The notes under the pieces: generated by a model
Database searches by the model: none
Told to the model about the DNA's origin: nothing
Seen by the model: only the letters and a program-made list of their open reading frames with translations
DNA from: Ochromonas danica
Lineage: Eukaryota > Sar > Chrysophyceae > Chromulinales > Chromulinaceae
DNA length: 64,000 nt
Reading direction: 5' to 3'
NCBI GenBank assembly: GCA_015146655.1
Contig: VKHL01000003.1
Coordinates: forward strand, 372,001-436,000
In this document: piece after piece, positions 1 to 11,354 of the stretch
Layout: each line of letters begins with the position of its first letter
How positions within the stretch are numbered: position 1 is the stretch's first letter
Program-made: the position numbers and the translations under genes

Positions 1-210
1 GTTGGAGGAGCAGGAGGAGGAGGAGGGAGGAGGAAAGCTCGTTCTCGTAGTAATAGTCGTTCCTCTACTCCACTACGATCATCTTCTTCCACGAGATCAT
101 TGACTGGTCATAGTCATAGTAATAGTCGATTCTTCTCATCTCCTCCTACTTCCCTCTCTCTAGACTATTCACCAGGTCAAGCTCTTTTCCTCGAGCCAAC
201 AGCCCTCTAG
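1..210 (+). CDS. C-terminal end of a Ser/Arg-rich protein (partial)
   Basis: Frame 1 is open from the window edge to a TAG at 208-210 (69 codons). It begins with a glycine run, followed by an Arg/Ser-rich stretch (RKARSRSNSRSS) and a Ser/Pro tail. The codon pattern resembles the low-complexity coding tails elsewhere in the window. Only the tail is visible, so no function can be given; it could also be a chance open stretch in repeat-rich DNA. Confidence 0.45.
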   Translation, partial: VGGAGGGGGRRKARSRSNSRSSTPLRSSSSTRSLTGHSHSNSRFFSSPPTSLSLDYSPGQALFLEPTAL

Positions 211-1524
211 GAAGAGGGAAGAGAAGGAGGAGGAGGAGGAGGAGGTGTTTATCAATCTCTTCTCTAATGGTCTACACTACAGTAAGTCTATTGTCTTCTT
301 CTTCTTACGTCTGTTGTTGTGTTCTATTCTTTTGTATTTCCTTCTTTTTTGACATATCTCATGATAAGATATATAAGAGATCATGTAGACTAGCTTTCAT
401 TAATACTGCTTTATACTGTACTGCTTTCATTACTTAGCGAACATCACACAGGTAGTTGTTATAGTAATGCAAGTCAAGGTCAAAGTCAAGGTCAGTCACC
501 TACCCTGTAACCTGTGGAATAGATTGTAAAGCAGTATTGATTGATTGATTGGTTAATTAATTAATTTAAGAAAAGCAAACATGGTGAACAATGACAAAAG
601 AAAGGCAAAGGTTGGTTTCTTGTCATTCATTACTAGACTGGACTAGTCTACAGTATAGCAAAGGGTACTGTACTATAGTCTAGGTGAGACAGTAGCAGTA
701 GCAGACCTACAACAGAGTCAGGTGAAGACCATGTCAAGTCTATCATAACATCTGTCAACTACTACTACTGCTGCCATCACCTCCACTACTATTCCTTCAA
801 CTAGCAAAGCAACAGCCATGTATTCATCCATAGTGCTTGATTGATTCTACAACTACATATCAAAATATCAAACTAATATCAAACTAATAGTATCATTGTG
901 ATAAAGAAGAAGATGAAGATGTTGAATCAAATGAAAACTCAATCATCAACGTTATCATCATTACCAACTTCTTCATTGGTGATCTAGATATCAAAAAGAG
1001 CGAATGAATGAATCAGTCAGTTAGTTAGTTCGTCAAGACAGTCAATCAATCAATCAATGATGCATCATTCCTTCTCTTTCATCAAAAGAAGATTTTGTCA
1101 AAAGCAAACAAAGACGCAATACAGCAGTCATTGTTATGATATCGATATTATATTATATATACTAGTATAAAATTAAAAAAGAAAAAAAGGCAAAGAAGGA
1201 ATCGCGAGGAGCAGAACAAGGAAAAGCAAAAAATACTAACTGCAGCACTAGGTCAAGGTCAATGCCAAGGTGAAGTAGAAAGAAGAAAAGAAAAGTTAAG
1301 AAGAGAAGAAAATGGAAGAAAGAGAGAAAGAGAAAGAAAGCAGAGCGACAGAAGAGAGAGAAGAGTGAGAGAGAGAGAAGCGATGTCTAGAGATAGAAAG
1401 ATCAAGAGAAAGCAGTAATATGGTTGTTATTGTCAATATCAATATGATCAAGCTGCTTGACATGTCTGTTAACATGTATTAACATGTCTAGCATCTAACA
1501 TGTGTTAACATGTCTATTCCACTA
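211..1524. other. intergenic, low complexity
   Basis: No convincing gene on either strand. The stretch holds GA-rich purine runs around 1270-1390, AATC/TTGATTGA repeats around 540-560 and 1040-1060, and short AT-rich tracts. It lies beyond the 3' ends of the two flanking genes. Confidence 0.6.
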
Positions 1525-2495
1525 TTAATAACGAAGCTTGACATCAACAATATCTCGTACACCTTTAGCTTGTAACGCAGTAATGATAGTTGGTGCATCC
1601 CAATGATTAGTACCAATATCATCTAAGACATCTGTCACTTCTTCACTACCATCCCTATGTACTACTAGTACTCGACGTATCACAGGATTGACACCACTTC
1701 TACTACTTGATGAACAACAACCACCACCACTAGTAGTAGTCCCAGCCAATAGACCACTACCTGTACTATCACTGGAAATAGTACGCAAACCACCACCATT
1801 ACCACTAACTTTAGGACTAACCAATGTCAAGTAATGATGATCCATACTACCATTACTACCACTACTAGAGGAACGAAGACCTTTAGGACTACGGGTATTA
1901 CTAAATGGTGTTGTTGTTTTTACAATACGATCTACTGAAGTACTAGATAAGATATATTCCTCTACTGGTACTGGACGAACAGTCTGTTGTGATAGTCCTT
2001 GTGATGGTTGAATAGTCCAGGAATCATGTAACAAGAATTCAAAATCTTGATCATTCTCCATGATTACACTAATACAACGATAATAATCCAAGAAGGCTGA
2101 CCAACTAACCTTCCCATTGACTCTTCTGCCATGTACTTTATCTACACAGAGCATGTAGTCAATGAGAGTGTCAGCCTGTACACACTGTCCCCCCATCACT
2201 CCTCCTCCTACTACTGCTCCTGCTATAGTGTTATATGAGGAGGAGGAAGAAGAGCGGAATGCTCGACGAAGATCTGTCTCTGTGATATAGTTATCACTAT
2301 CAGGATTGAACTTGTCAAAGACTGCTAGAACAAGACGTTTGCGATAAAGATCCATACCACCCTATATACAGTATAGTATAGTTAATATAGTATAGTTAGT
2401 ATAGTATAGTTAGTATAGTTAATATAGTATAGTTAGTATAGCTAATGTACCTTGAACACCTTGAGGAAAGCCAGTAAATCAACAGTCTATAACAT

Positions 2496-2568
<73 letters not shown>

Positions 2569-3210
2569 TAAGTTAACAATTCTAGGTCAAAGGTAACAAT
2601 GGTGGTAGTGACTAACATGATCTTCATCATTACAGAACACTTCAAAGAACTCAGGGAAGGTATTACGTGAGATGGGATAGACAAAACTTGGACTTAAAGA
2701 TGATAAAGCATGATCAGCAGAGGTTAATCCAGAAGAAGGATTAGCTAAACGATCATGTAATTCTAGTACAACTTTACTAAAGTTAACGATACCCTGTAGA
2801 CCATATTGACTCGTTAAGTTAACTTGTAAGTCATTCATTAAGTTAAGAAGACGACCCGTTAGTCTATTAGGTCTACTACTATGAGAAGGGTGATCTATGG
2901 TAAAGATATGATAGACCATAGCATGATAATCCATATCACCTAACATATCCTCATCATAACGATTAAATAATTCTTCAATTTCAGTTGTTTTCCCCATAAT
3001 ATTAAACCTTAACATAACATCTTTGAAATCAGGAAATGAGATTTTCCCACTATTGGATTGATCATAAAATTTTAACACATTTAATAAAGTTCGTAAACGT
3101 GTTTCTTGTCTGGCAGAATAACCACATAATTGATCTGCTTTCTCAGCGATGACTTCTTCTAACTTGTCAATCCTCTCTTGAAATAATTGTCTTCTAGATA
3201 AACTTGGCAT
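1525..3210 (-). CDS. calcyphosin-like EF-hand protein, 3 exons
   Basis: Exons 3210-2617, 2486-2451 and 2361-1525 join in phase 0 at GT-AG introns, giving about 488 residues. The 12-codon middle exon (TVDLLAFLKVFK) completes an EF-hand helix. EF-hand loops are visible at DQSNSGKISFPDF (about residues 50-62), in the middle, and at NPDSDNYITETD. The block ending in FLDYY...ENDQDFEFLL...W resembles the last EF-hand of calcyphosins. A conserved-looking tail (RVLVVHRDGSEE...VDVKLRY) follows a Ser/Gly-rich linker. Such EF-hand proteins are calcium sensors, often found in flagella. It is divergent from the lysozyme gene. The first intron is filled with a (CA)n tract. The family assignment is from motif similarity only. 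Confidence 0.78.
2499..2567. repeat. (CA)n microsatellite in intron 1 of the EF-hand gene
   Basis: About 34 uninterrupted CA units. On the coding strand this is (TG)n, just upstream of the acceptor of the 12-codon exon. Confidence 0.97.
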
Positions 3211-3794
3211 TAGTCTCTTCTTACTCTTTTAGTCAGTCAGTTAGTTAGTCAAGTCAGTTAGTAAGTTTGATTTGGGAAAAGAATTGGAATTAGAACTGGA
3301 ATTGGAATTAGAACTGGAATGATGTTGAAATGAAATGATTGATTGATGAATGAAGGATTTGATTCGGTGGTTTTACCGCAGCAACGGCAGCAACAGCAGC
3401 AGAAGTGAGGGTTCAACTATTCTTACGATGCGTGGGATTCGAGTCCACCACGAGGTCACAGAAACACGCTTTTGATCACTCAAGCTTAACAGAAACGCGT
3501 CCGAATTTGTGGGGAACAACCGTGATTCATTAGCAGAGAGATGAATCAAATTTCATCATTGATTTATGGTGATTCATTTGTGGCTCTCGAAAAATGACTA
3601 ATTTTCAAGCATTTTTGACACGTTGTGGTGTGCGGCATTCTCTCTGCGATAACGGCGTGCGCGGGAGTGGCAATAATAGTTGACTTTTTTGTGTTAATAG
3701 TTGACTTTTTTGTGTTTTTTGGTTTCCCACGCATCGAATCATAACCATCTCTCTGTCTCTGTCTCTGTCTCTGTCAATCATCATCATCATCATC
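3211..3794. promoter_or_regulatory. divergent promoter region, EF-hand gene / lysozyme gene
   Basis: 584 bp between two start codons on opposite strands. It contains the 12-mer CGATGCGTGGGA at 3426-3437 and its exact reverse complement at 3724-3735, one copy near each gene, and an ACGCGT at 3495-3500. A short direct duplication of the TTGACTTTTTTGTGTT type lies at 3679-3716. A run of CAT triplets precedes the lysozyme start. Confidence 0.5.
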
Positions 3795-4589
3795 ATGACG
3801 ATCTTCTGGGCTGGTTGGTTTGTCCTATTATGTCTATCTGTCTCATTCCCTTTTCTCTATAGCTATAATGGAGTTGATTTATCTGTATCTACAACAATAG
3901 ATGATTGGAAGTGTTTGACAAGAGAGAAGAATGTCTCCTTTACTATTATTCGACTTTATCGTTCTGTTGGAGCTGTTGATAGTAATGCACCATTAACTAT
4001 ACGACTTGCAGATCAAGTTGGTTTGAAAGATATTGGTGTTTATATGTTTCCCTGTCTATCCTCCTCTAACTACTCACTGAGTCATGGCATTGTCTGTCCT
4101 TCTGTCAAAGAACAAGTACAGAACTCTCTAGATCTTTTGTATCATCATGGTATCACTTTTCAAGGACAGCCTCCTGCCTCTACCTCCTCCACCACCAGAA
4201 CCTCCTCCTCCTCCTCCTCTTCACAGTCGTCGGCTATTATCGAATTAAATCGATGGTGGTTAGATATTGAAGATGAAGTACCATCCAAATACTATGATAG
4301 TAATCCTCTAGTGAATCAGAACTTCATCTCCTCAATCATCTCTGAGTTAACTATGAGGAAGATTCCTGTGGGTATTTACACGACTAAGACATATTGGCAG
4401 AACATCATGGACAATGTCATGGGGTATGGTAGTCAATATCCGCTATGGTATCCTCGCTATGATAACGTGGATTCCATGGAATTCTTCCAGCCCTTCGCAG
4501 ACTGGACGAGTTGTGCTATCAAACAGACTGCTGGTGATGTTGGCTTCTGTGGTATCTCTCAAGTGGACTCGGATTATGCACAAGACTAG
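3795..4589 (+). CDS. secreted glycoside hydrolase family 25 (lysozyme-like)
   Basis: Single exon, 264 residues. A hydrophobic N-terminus of about 23 residues is a signal peptide. The mature part starts YNGVDLS, the first catalytic-strand motif of GH25, and continues with a YMFPC strand motif, WWLDIEDE (the DxE catalytic pair of the family) and the late VDSDY strand. GH25 enzymes cleave beta-1,4 bonds in bacterial peptidoglycan, so a role in digesting ingested bacteria is likely. A Thr/Ser-rich low-complexity insert sits before the DxE motif, probably on a surface loop. The length fits a single GH25 domain without extra cell-wall-binding modules. Confidence 0.85.
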   Translation: MTIFWAGWFVLLCLSVSFPFLYSYNGVDLSVSTTIDDWKCLTREKNVSFTIIRLYRSVGAVDSNAPLTIRLADQVGLKDIGVYMFPCLSSSNYSLSHGIVCPSVKEQVQNSLDLLYHHGITFQGQPPASTSSTTRTSSSSSSSQSSAIIELNRWWLDIEDEVPSKYYDSNPLVNQNFISSIISELTMRKIPVGIYTTKTYWQNIMDNVMGYGSQYPLWYPRYDNVDSMEFFQPFADWTSCAIKQTAGDVGFCGISQVDSDYAQD

Positions 4590-4898
4590 ATCTCTCTTTT
4601 GTTCTTCTCTTCTCTTATAATATATAATATAATAGCATCATTTGTTGAGTATTTACAAAGACAACATAATAACAACAACAACACACTATAGTCCACTATA
4701 GTCTAGTTATTATCTCGTCAACTCACTTTCTTCTTCTCTAACACTGCCTTCTTCTTCTTCTTCTTCTTCTCAAGATACACTCCATAGCTAGGCTACACTC
4801 TTCTGGTAGAAGGAGGGCCAGGGGGAGGGGGTATAGTAGAGTTGTTGTAGACTACTAGACTAAACTAGACGTTAGTTATTAGTTAGCTAGTTAGTGAG
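4590..4898. other. convergent 3' regions
   Basis: Space between the 3' ends of the lysozyme and NEK1-like genes. It contains CTT repeats at about 4750-4770 and AT-rich sequence suited to polyadenylation; no gene seen. Confidence 0.5.
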
Positions 4899-7800
4899 TT
4901 AGGCCGGGGAGGTGAGGAGGTGGTAAAGATCTTCCAGACAGTTCAGGTTATCAGCGCCCAGCACTTCCTCCAGCGCTACGACGAGGTCGTCCTCGTTCAT
5001 GGAGGCTGCAGAGGGATCATCGCCCAAGAGTGCGTTAGACAAGACCTGCATTGCTGCAGTGAAGCGATTCACCCCCAGCCTGCCCACCAGAAGTCGAGTC
5101 AACTCGACATGCCGAGTGTTACAGAAGGAGGAGGAGGAGGAGGGTAGAGTAGCAGTAGCACTAGAGGAGGGATGATGAACCACACTGAGACTGCTGTGGT
5201 GCATCGTGTCAGCGAGAGGATCATACTGAACTGCCTCTCCCTCTACACCCCCTACTGTCTCCTCCTCCTCCTCTTGTTGCTGTTGTCGCTGTTGTTGTTC
5301 TTGCTCATCTTTTCCTGCAGATGGCGATACTGCTGGATGAGAGAGAGGACGAGGATTGGAGGTTCCGCGAGCCACCTTGAGCCACTCTTTCTCCATCTTC
5401 TCCACTTCCTCTTCCTCCTCCTCCTCCTCCTGTCCCTGCTCTTGCTGGATTATTTGCTCTTGCTCACGTTTAGGTGGGAATGCAGAAGCCAGAGATTGAG
5501 AAAGTTCAAAGCTGGGTTCTTGCTCCTCTCCCAGCAGCCAACTATCCTCTTCTCCTCCAACTGCTCCTTCCTCCTCCTCCACCACCCCCTCCTCCTCCGA
5601 GTCGCTGAGATCAAAGACAAGAGACTCTTCCTCAAACCCTTCCTCCACTTCCTCCTCTTTGTCTCCCTCTTCTCGTTCTTCCTCGTCGCCTCCTTCCAAA
5701 GGTGGAGCGTTGGTCTTCTCTGGCATGTTTTGGTCCACATTGTCCTCCTCCTCCTCCTGCTCCTTGATGCTCTCTAGGCTAGCCACATGGTGATGGCTGC
5801 CATGTGCTTGTTGACTGGAAGGCAGGGCAAGGATAGCTTGCATTTGTTGCACTATGAGAGAATAGTCAAGTGCGGCCTGTTCATCGACCTGCTGCCATGA
5901 CGAGGCGGAGGAGGAGGAAGAAGAAGGGAAGCACTTCTGTTGGTATTGAAGCACGAAGGATTGGCCGAGGTAGTCGCTCATCCGTCTCTCTTCGCTTGCT
6001 TCAGCGTATAGCATGTCATCCAGACTCCAGATCGCGGGATCAGTGGGTGAGGTAGTCATCTCCTCCTCCACCTGCTCCCCATGGATTGCTTCGTGGTCTA
6101 GCTCTTCGATCATGGAACGCCCTTGCATGACCTGGAAGTTGCCGTCGTCACTGTCAAGGACATCATTGCTCGATCTTCTGCTATACATCTCCTCCTCTTC
6201 CTCTTCCTCGTCATCGCTGAGAGGAACTCTCACACCGCCACTACCTCTACCACTACAACTTCTACCACTCTTACCATCTACCGAGCTAGTCGCAGTGGTG
6301 GTAGAGGTAGAGGTAGTAGTGGTAGCAGCAGCAGCAGCAGCAGGAGGAGGCTGTTTCGCACTAGCCCATTTCTCTTGTACGACTGCTTGTTGTTGCATGC
6401 GACGATTCATCTTCTCGAGCATCTTCTCTCTTCCTCTGCTGTCTCTCGGCACAGCCACCTCCACCACCATGGCATCTTCCTCCTCCTCCTGCTCTACGCG
6501 AGAGTCATCTGGTTCGTGTGAATAACGTTGATGGAGCTGCTTGCGTCGGTCTTTGATGAGATTCCTCAGAGCAGCTCGCTGAAGGTCTCGTGGGGTAGCG
6601 GCAGCACTCAAGCTGCCCTCCTCCTGCTCCTCCTTGATCCCCTTGCTATGTGCATGACTACTCGGGAAAGGAGAAGACGAAGGTGTAGGAGAGCTCGCAG
6701 CGCTGTCAGTATTGCTAGGAAGCACCACTTCTAGTCCTCCTCCCACTCCCCCCTACCACACCATAACACACCATAGCATAACAATAAGAGATAGTCAGTA
6801 TAGGAGACTAGAATAGAGTAGCTATCTGCCTCACCTTAACAGCCTTCTGAGCTAACAGAAACTCCTTGAAGCCTTGGCGATGTTTCTCTCGAGACTCTCT
6901 CCGTTGTTCCAACTCGCCAGGCCCAGCAGCAGGAGGAGGAGATAAGCCTGCTAGCACCATGCAATCAACATCAAGTGAAGGAGATAGAAATGAGTACGAG
7001 AGATGAACCTACCTTTGTTATTATTGTCGTGTTTCTCCCCGGCTTTCTTGTTAGCAACAAGAGAAGCAGCAGGAGGAGGAGGATCAGATAGTCGTCGACT
7101 GCCTGACATCGCTCCTCCTCCTCCTCGCTGTTGAGCCATCACGGATTTGTTTCCACCCTTCTCGTTCTTTGCTGATGAACGAGGAGTGGCAGCGGATGCA
7201 GGAGGAGCAGGAGGAGGAGTTTGTAGAGGTTTCTTGTTAGCGAGAGGGAAGGACTGTCTTATTGCAGGTGCTTTACTGCCTGCTGCTCTACCACCACCAC
7301 CACCTCCTCCGCCAATCTTCCCGATGGCTATCATAGGAGAGCCTTCTCTGGAGGAGGGAGTGGGAGCAGGAGGAGGAGGAGAGCGAGCAGCTGCTATACG
7401 TTGTACTTGTTGCTTGAGGTCAAGCATCTGTTGCTGAAGGTCGTCCAGCCAGACCAACTTCTCCTTCTCAGAGTCATCACTTGGAATAGAAGAAGGCGAT
7501 GATCGAATGATAGGTACCACAGCAGGGCGGGTAGCAGGAATAGCAGCAGCAGCAGGAGGAGGAGGAGGAGACTTGTTAACTTGAATGCCCTGCACTTGTT
7601 GCCTCAAGTTCTCCATCTGACGATTGAGATTGTCTAGCCAGCTAGGGCCACTGGGCACAGCGGCAACTTTCCTTCCTTCGCTACCAGCTGATGTAATTTC
7701 AGAGGCTTTGGCACTACTAGCGCCGCTAGAAGCGTCAGCAATCACAGGAGTAGCAGCAGCAGCAGCAGGAGGAGGAGGAGCCTTCACCACTTGCAGTCCT

Positions 7801-10213
7801 TGTACCTGCTGCTTCAATTGGTTCATTTGAACTTGAAGATTATTTAACCAAACAGGAGCTTCAGAAGCGCTGGGTTTCTTAGCATTGACCATATTCCCTG
7901 CCACTACTGGAGCAGGAGCAGGAGGAGCGGATGGCGGGCGGGTTGTTTCTTTATCCTTCTGTGCAGCTTCCGCTTGGCTGATAATTTGATTAATCCTTTT
8001 CAAACGATCTGAGTTTCCTTCGCTTTCTGTTGGTGTTTCTCGCTTGACCATAGCAACTCCACCAACAGGAGGAGCAGGAGCAGGAGCAGGGTTGGCAGGA
8101 CTAGGACAACGTGGAGATGGGCTAACAGAAGGACGCTTCGCTGCGATATCTGCGAAAGGATTGGCATACACAACCGGAGGAGGAGCAGCAGCAGGAGGAG
8201 AGGGGGCGACTGCCCTCCGCCCTGCTTGACCACCACCACCACCTCCTCCTCCCAATGCCAGGGCCGCTCCCTTCACTACCATGTCCTTTGCGTCATTAGA
8301 CTTCCGCCTCGCTTGCTGGTCCACAGCTGCTCTCGCTACACCTGCTCGGGGCAAGGCATCAAAACTCCTCCTCACTCCCCCTCCTCCTCCTGCACCTAGC
8401 ATTGGTGCTGGAAAAGGAGATGATGGCTTGGCAGCCCCAACATTGTTGGCATTAGGCTTAGCTTGTTGGGGGCGAGCTTCACCTGCTGCAGAGAGAATCT
8501 TTCTTGGGGCAGCAGCAGGAGGAGGAGGTCGATGAGCTAGCAGTCGCTGCATAATAGAATCCACACTCTCCCTCTTCATTGGTCGAGCAGGAACTACACC
8601 TGCACCACCACCTGATGGCGAAGGGAGAATGGGTTTTGGAACGCGAGGAGGAGGGGCAGGAACTGGTCGCGAGGGAAGAGCAGCAGGAGGAGCAGGAGGA
8701 GGTCTCAAGTGTACAGGCTGTGGAGGTGGAGGTGGAGGTCTAGCCATGAGCTTCAAGCCTGCAGGAGGAGGAACAGCAGCAGGAGGAGCAGCAGCAGGAG
8801 GAGGAGCAACTTGGTTTCTTGGCATTGCTAAAAGAGGAGCAGCGAAAGGTGGCGCAGGAGCAACCACCCCTCCTCCTCCTGCTGCTGCTATTGCTGCTCC
8901 TCCTCCTGCAACATAAGTAGCAGCTGCATTCATCACATTTTGTCCATGTAAGACAGTATGACTAAACTCTCGATGTAATCGATGATCATCCAGGAAGAGA
9001 CGAATACGATCCTTGATGATAGCCTTATTTAAGATATTGTTAATACCCGGTCTCTTCTTAGGGTCTTTGATCAAGGTATCACGAATTAGATCTCTTAACT
9101 CCTTTGAATAGGTAGTAGTAGTAGCAGGAGGAGGAGCAGGTGTACTATGTAAGATATTATAACATAATTGTTTCATAGATTTGCCTGTGAAAGGCATTCT
9201 AAGACAAGTCATTTCATATAATATGATACCAAGACTCCAAATGTCAGTCTTTGAGTTATACCTCTGATTGTTCATGATCTCTGGTGACATGTAATAAGGG
9301 GTACCAATCTGAGTTGCTGCTAGTTCAATCGTATTGCGCAAGACTTTAGAGACTCCAAAGTCACCAAGTTTGCAGACTCCTGCAGAGGTGAGGAAGACAT
9401 TCTATTATTATTATGACATCATCATAAGACAGTCAGTCAATGATCATGAGTAAGTGAATATGAAGAAGAAGGATAGGGTGAGGGAGTATCTTTCACAGGG
9501 TTGAAAACTGAAAACAACAAAAAAAGTCAGATCCAATCAATCAATCAATCAATCATCAATAAGTGAAGAAGAATGAGAAGGAGTATCTTTCATAGATTGA
9601 AAACTGAAAATCATCTTTCAAAAACTGAAAACACTATGGTGGATACAAGGTGGTTATTGCAATAAATACCACTACTCCCATACAAAAGTCGTATAATACC
9701 ATCACATATATCATTCAAAAGGGGGAAGAGATGTATCTATCTACAGTACAGTATGTATGAGAACACTCCCTCCCTAACCCCAACCCTAACCTTAACCCTA
9801 CCTACCTGTGATTTAAGATCACGATGTAAAATCTTACGATCATGAATATATTTGATTGCTAATGAAATTTGTACAAATAAATTCAAAATATGAGCTTCAG
9901 GTATCTCTCTCACTTTATGAATACGACAATAGTCTTTAATATGACTATCTAGATCACCCCCATCAGCATATTCCATCACAATATGAAGTTGTTGACTTGA
10001 GACAAAACTTTCCCAGAATGTGACAATATTAGGATGTTGAAGTTTGCCTAAGAGAAGTGCTTCTTGTTCAGTGAGTTTGGCTTCTTTTCGTGAGAGTTTG
10101 GTCAGTGAGATTTGTTTGATAATACAAAGCTTCTTATCTGTCTTACGACGACAAAGTATAGCACGACCATAACTTCCTTCACCTACTAGCTTCTGTACTT
10201 CATAGTTATTCAT
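4899..10213 (-). CDS. NEK1-like protein kinase with long proline/acidic tail
   Basis: Exons 10213-9806, 9401-7013, about 6952-6835 and 6752-4899 join in frame to about 1590 residues. The kinase domain is complete: GEGSYG loop, Lys33, HRDLKSQN with Asp132, DFG at 150-152, and GTPYYMSPE. The wording of these motifs fits NEK1/NEK5, which act at cilia, centrosomes and in DNA damage signalling. A long Ala/Pro-rich region follows with three copies of a W-L-x-x-L-x-x-Q-M helix (about 7842, 7640 and 7455). The small third exon (REKHRQGFKEFLLAQKAVK) resembles the NEK1 basic coiled coil. After an acidic stretch the last about 70 residues form a helical segment ending near DLYHLLT, resembling the NEK1 C-terminus. 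Family assignment is firm; the low-complexity parts are not alignable. Confidence 0.88.
7395..7850 (-). repeat. three-fold WLxxLxxQMxxL(K/R)QQVQ protein repeat in the NEK1-like gene
   Basis: Coding repeats of about 65 codons. Each has a core of about 20 residues of the form W-L-(N/D)-(N/D)-L-x-x-Q-M-x-x-L-(K/R)-Q-Q-V-Q, followed by a P-rich linker and an Ala run. The heptad spacing suggests short coiled coils. Confidence 0.85.
9402..9805 (-). other. intron 1 of the NEK1-like gene with telomere-like tract and a duplicated block
   Basis: 404-bp intron. At its 5' end (9774-9800) lies a degenerate CCCTAA array (TTAGGG on the coding strand). A block with GAGTATCTTTCA followed by TTGAAAACTGAAAA occurs twice, near 9484 and 9581. 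Confidence 0.75.
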
Positions 10214-10760
10214 CCTTTAAGCTTGTTGACTCAGTTTGCCATTCGACCTGCTTCACAACAATTGGATTTCGATTGTTTGCTTGCAGTCTAAACTCTGAGT
10301 GAGGGTTGCCAAACAGCCAAATCTCCAAATTTGGCATTCTGAAGATCAGAAGCCAGCTTTAGTCTTGTGGGTCTTGGTCTCGTCTCGTTTTCGACCCGAT
10401 ACGAGACCCTAGGTAGGATTTACTAGACTACTGTGGGAAAATGAAAACGACCAAGTTCAGTCTGTCTTTTTAACAATTTAATGTAAAACACAATCTTTCA
10501 CAATATTGTTGTTATTGTATCATGACCATGACTTCATGACTCTCATTTCTTTCTTGTTCAAAGCAATGATAGTTATTAAGCAGAAGACAGTACTACTCTG
10601 ACATGTTTTCAACGGCGCTGCACCTTCTTCTTCTTCCCCAATTTTGTCAACCAATCAATCAATCCTCCTCTCGTCCACCTCCACCTGCTGCTATATATAT
10701 AGATATAGATATACAAATAACACGTAATAGCCATGGCTTAATTATCATTTTCTTTTTTAT
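10214..10760. other. intergenic between tandem minus-strand genes
   Basis: Upstream region of the NEK1-like gene and 3' region of the Rab gene. AT-rich near the Rab stop; no gene or clear motif beyond a CTTCTTCTTCTT run at about 10625. Confidence 0.45.
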
Positions 10761-11354
10761 TTAGCAACAGCCACCAGAGCTTTCTTTCTTGTTATTGACA
10801 CCCAATTTGAGTGCATCATATTCTTTTGCGGAGCCTTTGCTACCTCGATAGACTTCCGCCACACGACGAGACAACGTCTCAAAGATCTCTTGCACACCTT
10901 CTCCTGTCAATGCACTGGTTCGGAAAAATGATCCACCAATATTCTTAGCCATCACTTCACATTGACTAAGATCAAAAGCAGCTGTCTTGTCACATTTATT
11001 ACCCGCCAGACAGATGACAACATTAGGATCAGCATGTGACTTTAAATCACGTAACCAGGTACTAACGCGAGCAAAGGACTCTTCATTAGTCACATCAAAG
11101 ACACAGATAGCTGCTTTAGCACCACGATAATACATAGGTGCCATAGAACGAAAACGTTCTTGTCCAGCAGTATCCCAGATTTGTAAACTAATTTCAAACC
11201 CATCAACCATGACTCGACGTTGTAAGAATGAAGCACCAATAGTTGGGGTAGAGTTTTGAGGGAATTCTCCATGACAATAACGGGTGGATAAAGAGGTTTT
11301 CCCAACATCCGTATCTCCAATAATACAAACCTTCACTTCCATCGGAGTAGCCAT
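10761..11354 (-). CDS. Rab GTPase, Rab5/Rab22/Rab31 group
   Basis: Intronless, 197 residues. P-loop GDTDVGKT (13-20), switch I TPTIGASF, WDTAGQE (60-66, catalytic Gln65), APMYYRG, NKCD (119-122), TSAL (usual SAK) and a C-terminal CC for geranylgeranylation. The GDT start, TIGASF and APMYYRG match the early-endosome Rab5/22/31 group, which recruits effectors to endosomes. Asp16 sits at the position of Ras Gly13, where most Rabs have Gly, Ala, Ser or Asn. The gene is divergent from the hydroxylase gene. Confidence 0.9.
   Translation of the reverse strand: MATPMEVKVCIIGDTDVGKTSLSTRYCHGEFPQNSTPTIGASFLQRRVMVDGFEISLQIWDTAGQERFRSMAPMYYRGAKAAICVFDVTNEESFARVSTWLRDLKSHADPNVVICLAGNKCDKTAAFDLSQCEVMAKNIGGSFFRTSALTGEGVQEIFETLSRRVAEVYRGSKGSAKEYDALKLGVNNKKESSGGCC

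Noticed and set aside
3415-3470. tRNA-like T-arm (GTGGGATTCGAGTCCAC)
   Set aside because: No acceptor, D or anticodon stems can be paired around it, and the loop register is wrong; the motif is part of the 12-bp inverted pair.
5172-6734. Several plus-strand frames rich in Leu or Ser
   Set aside because: They are antisense shadows of the GAG/GCA-rich coding sequence of the NEK1-like gene.
9774-9805. Chromosome end
   Set aside because: The CCCTAA-like units are few, degenerate and inside a gene, so this is interstitial.
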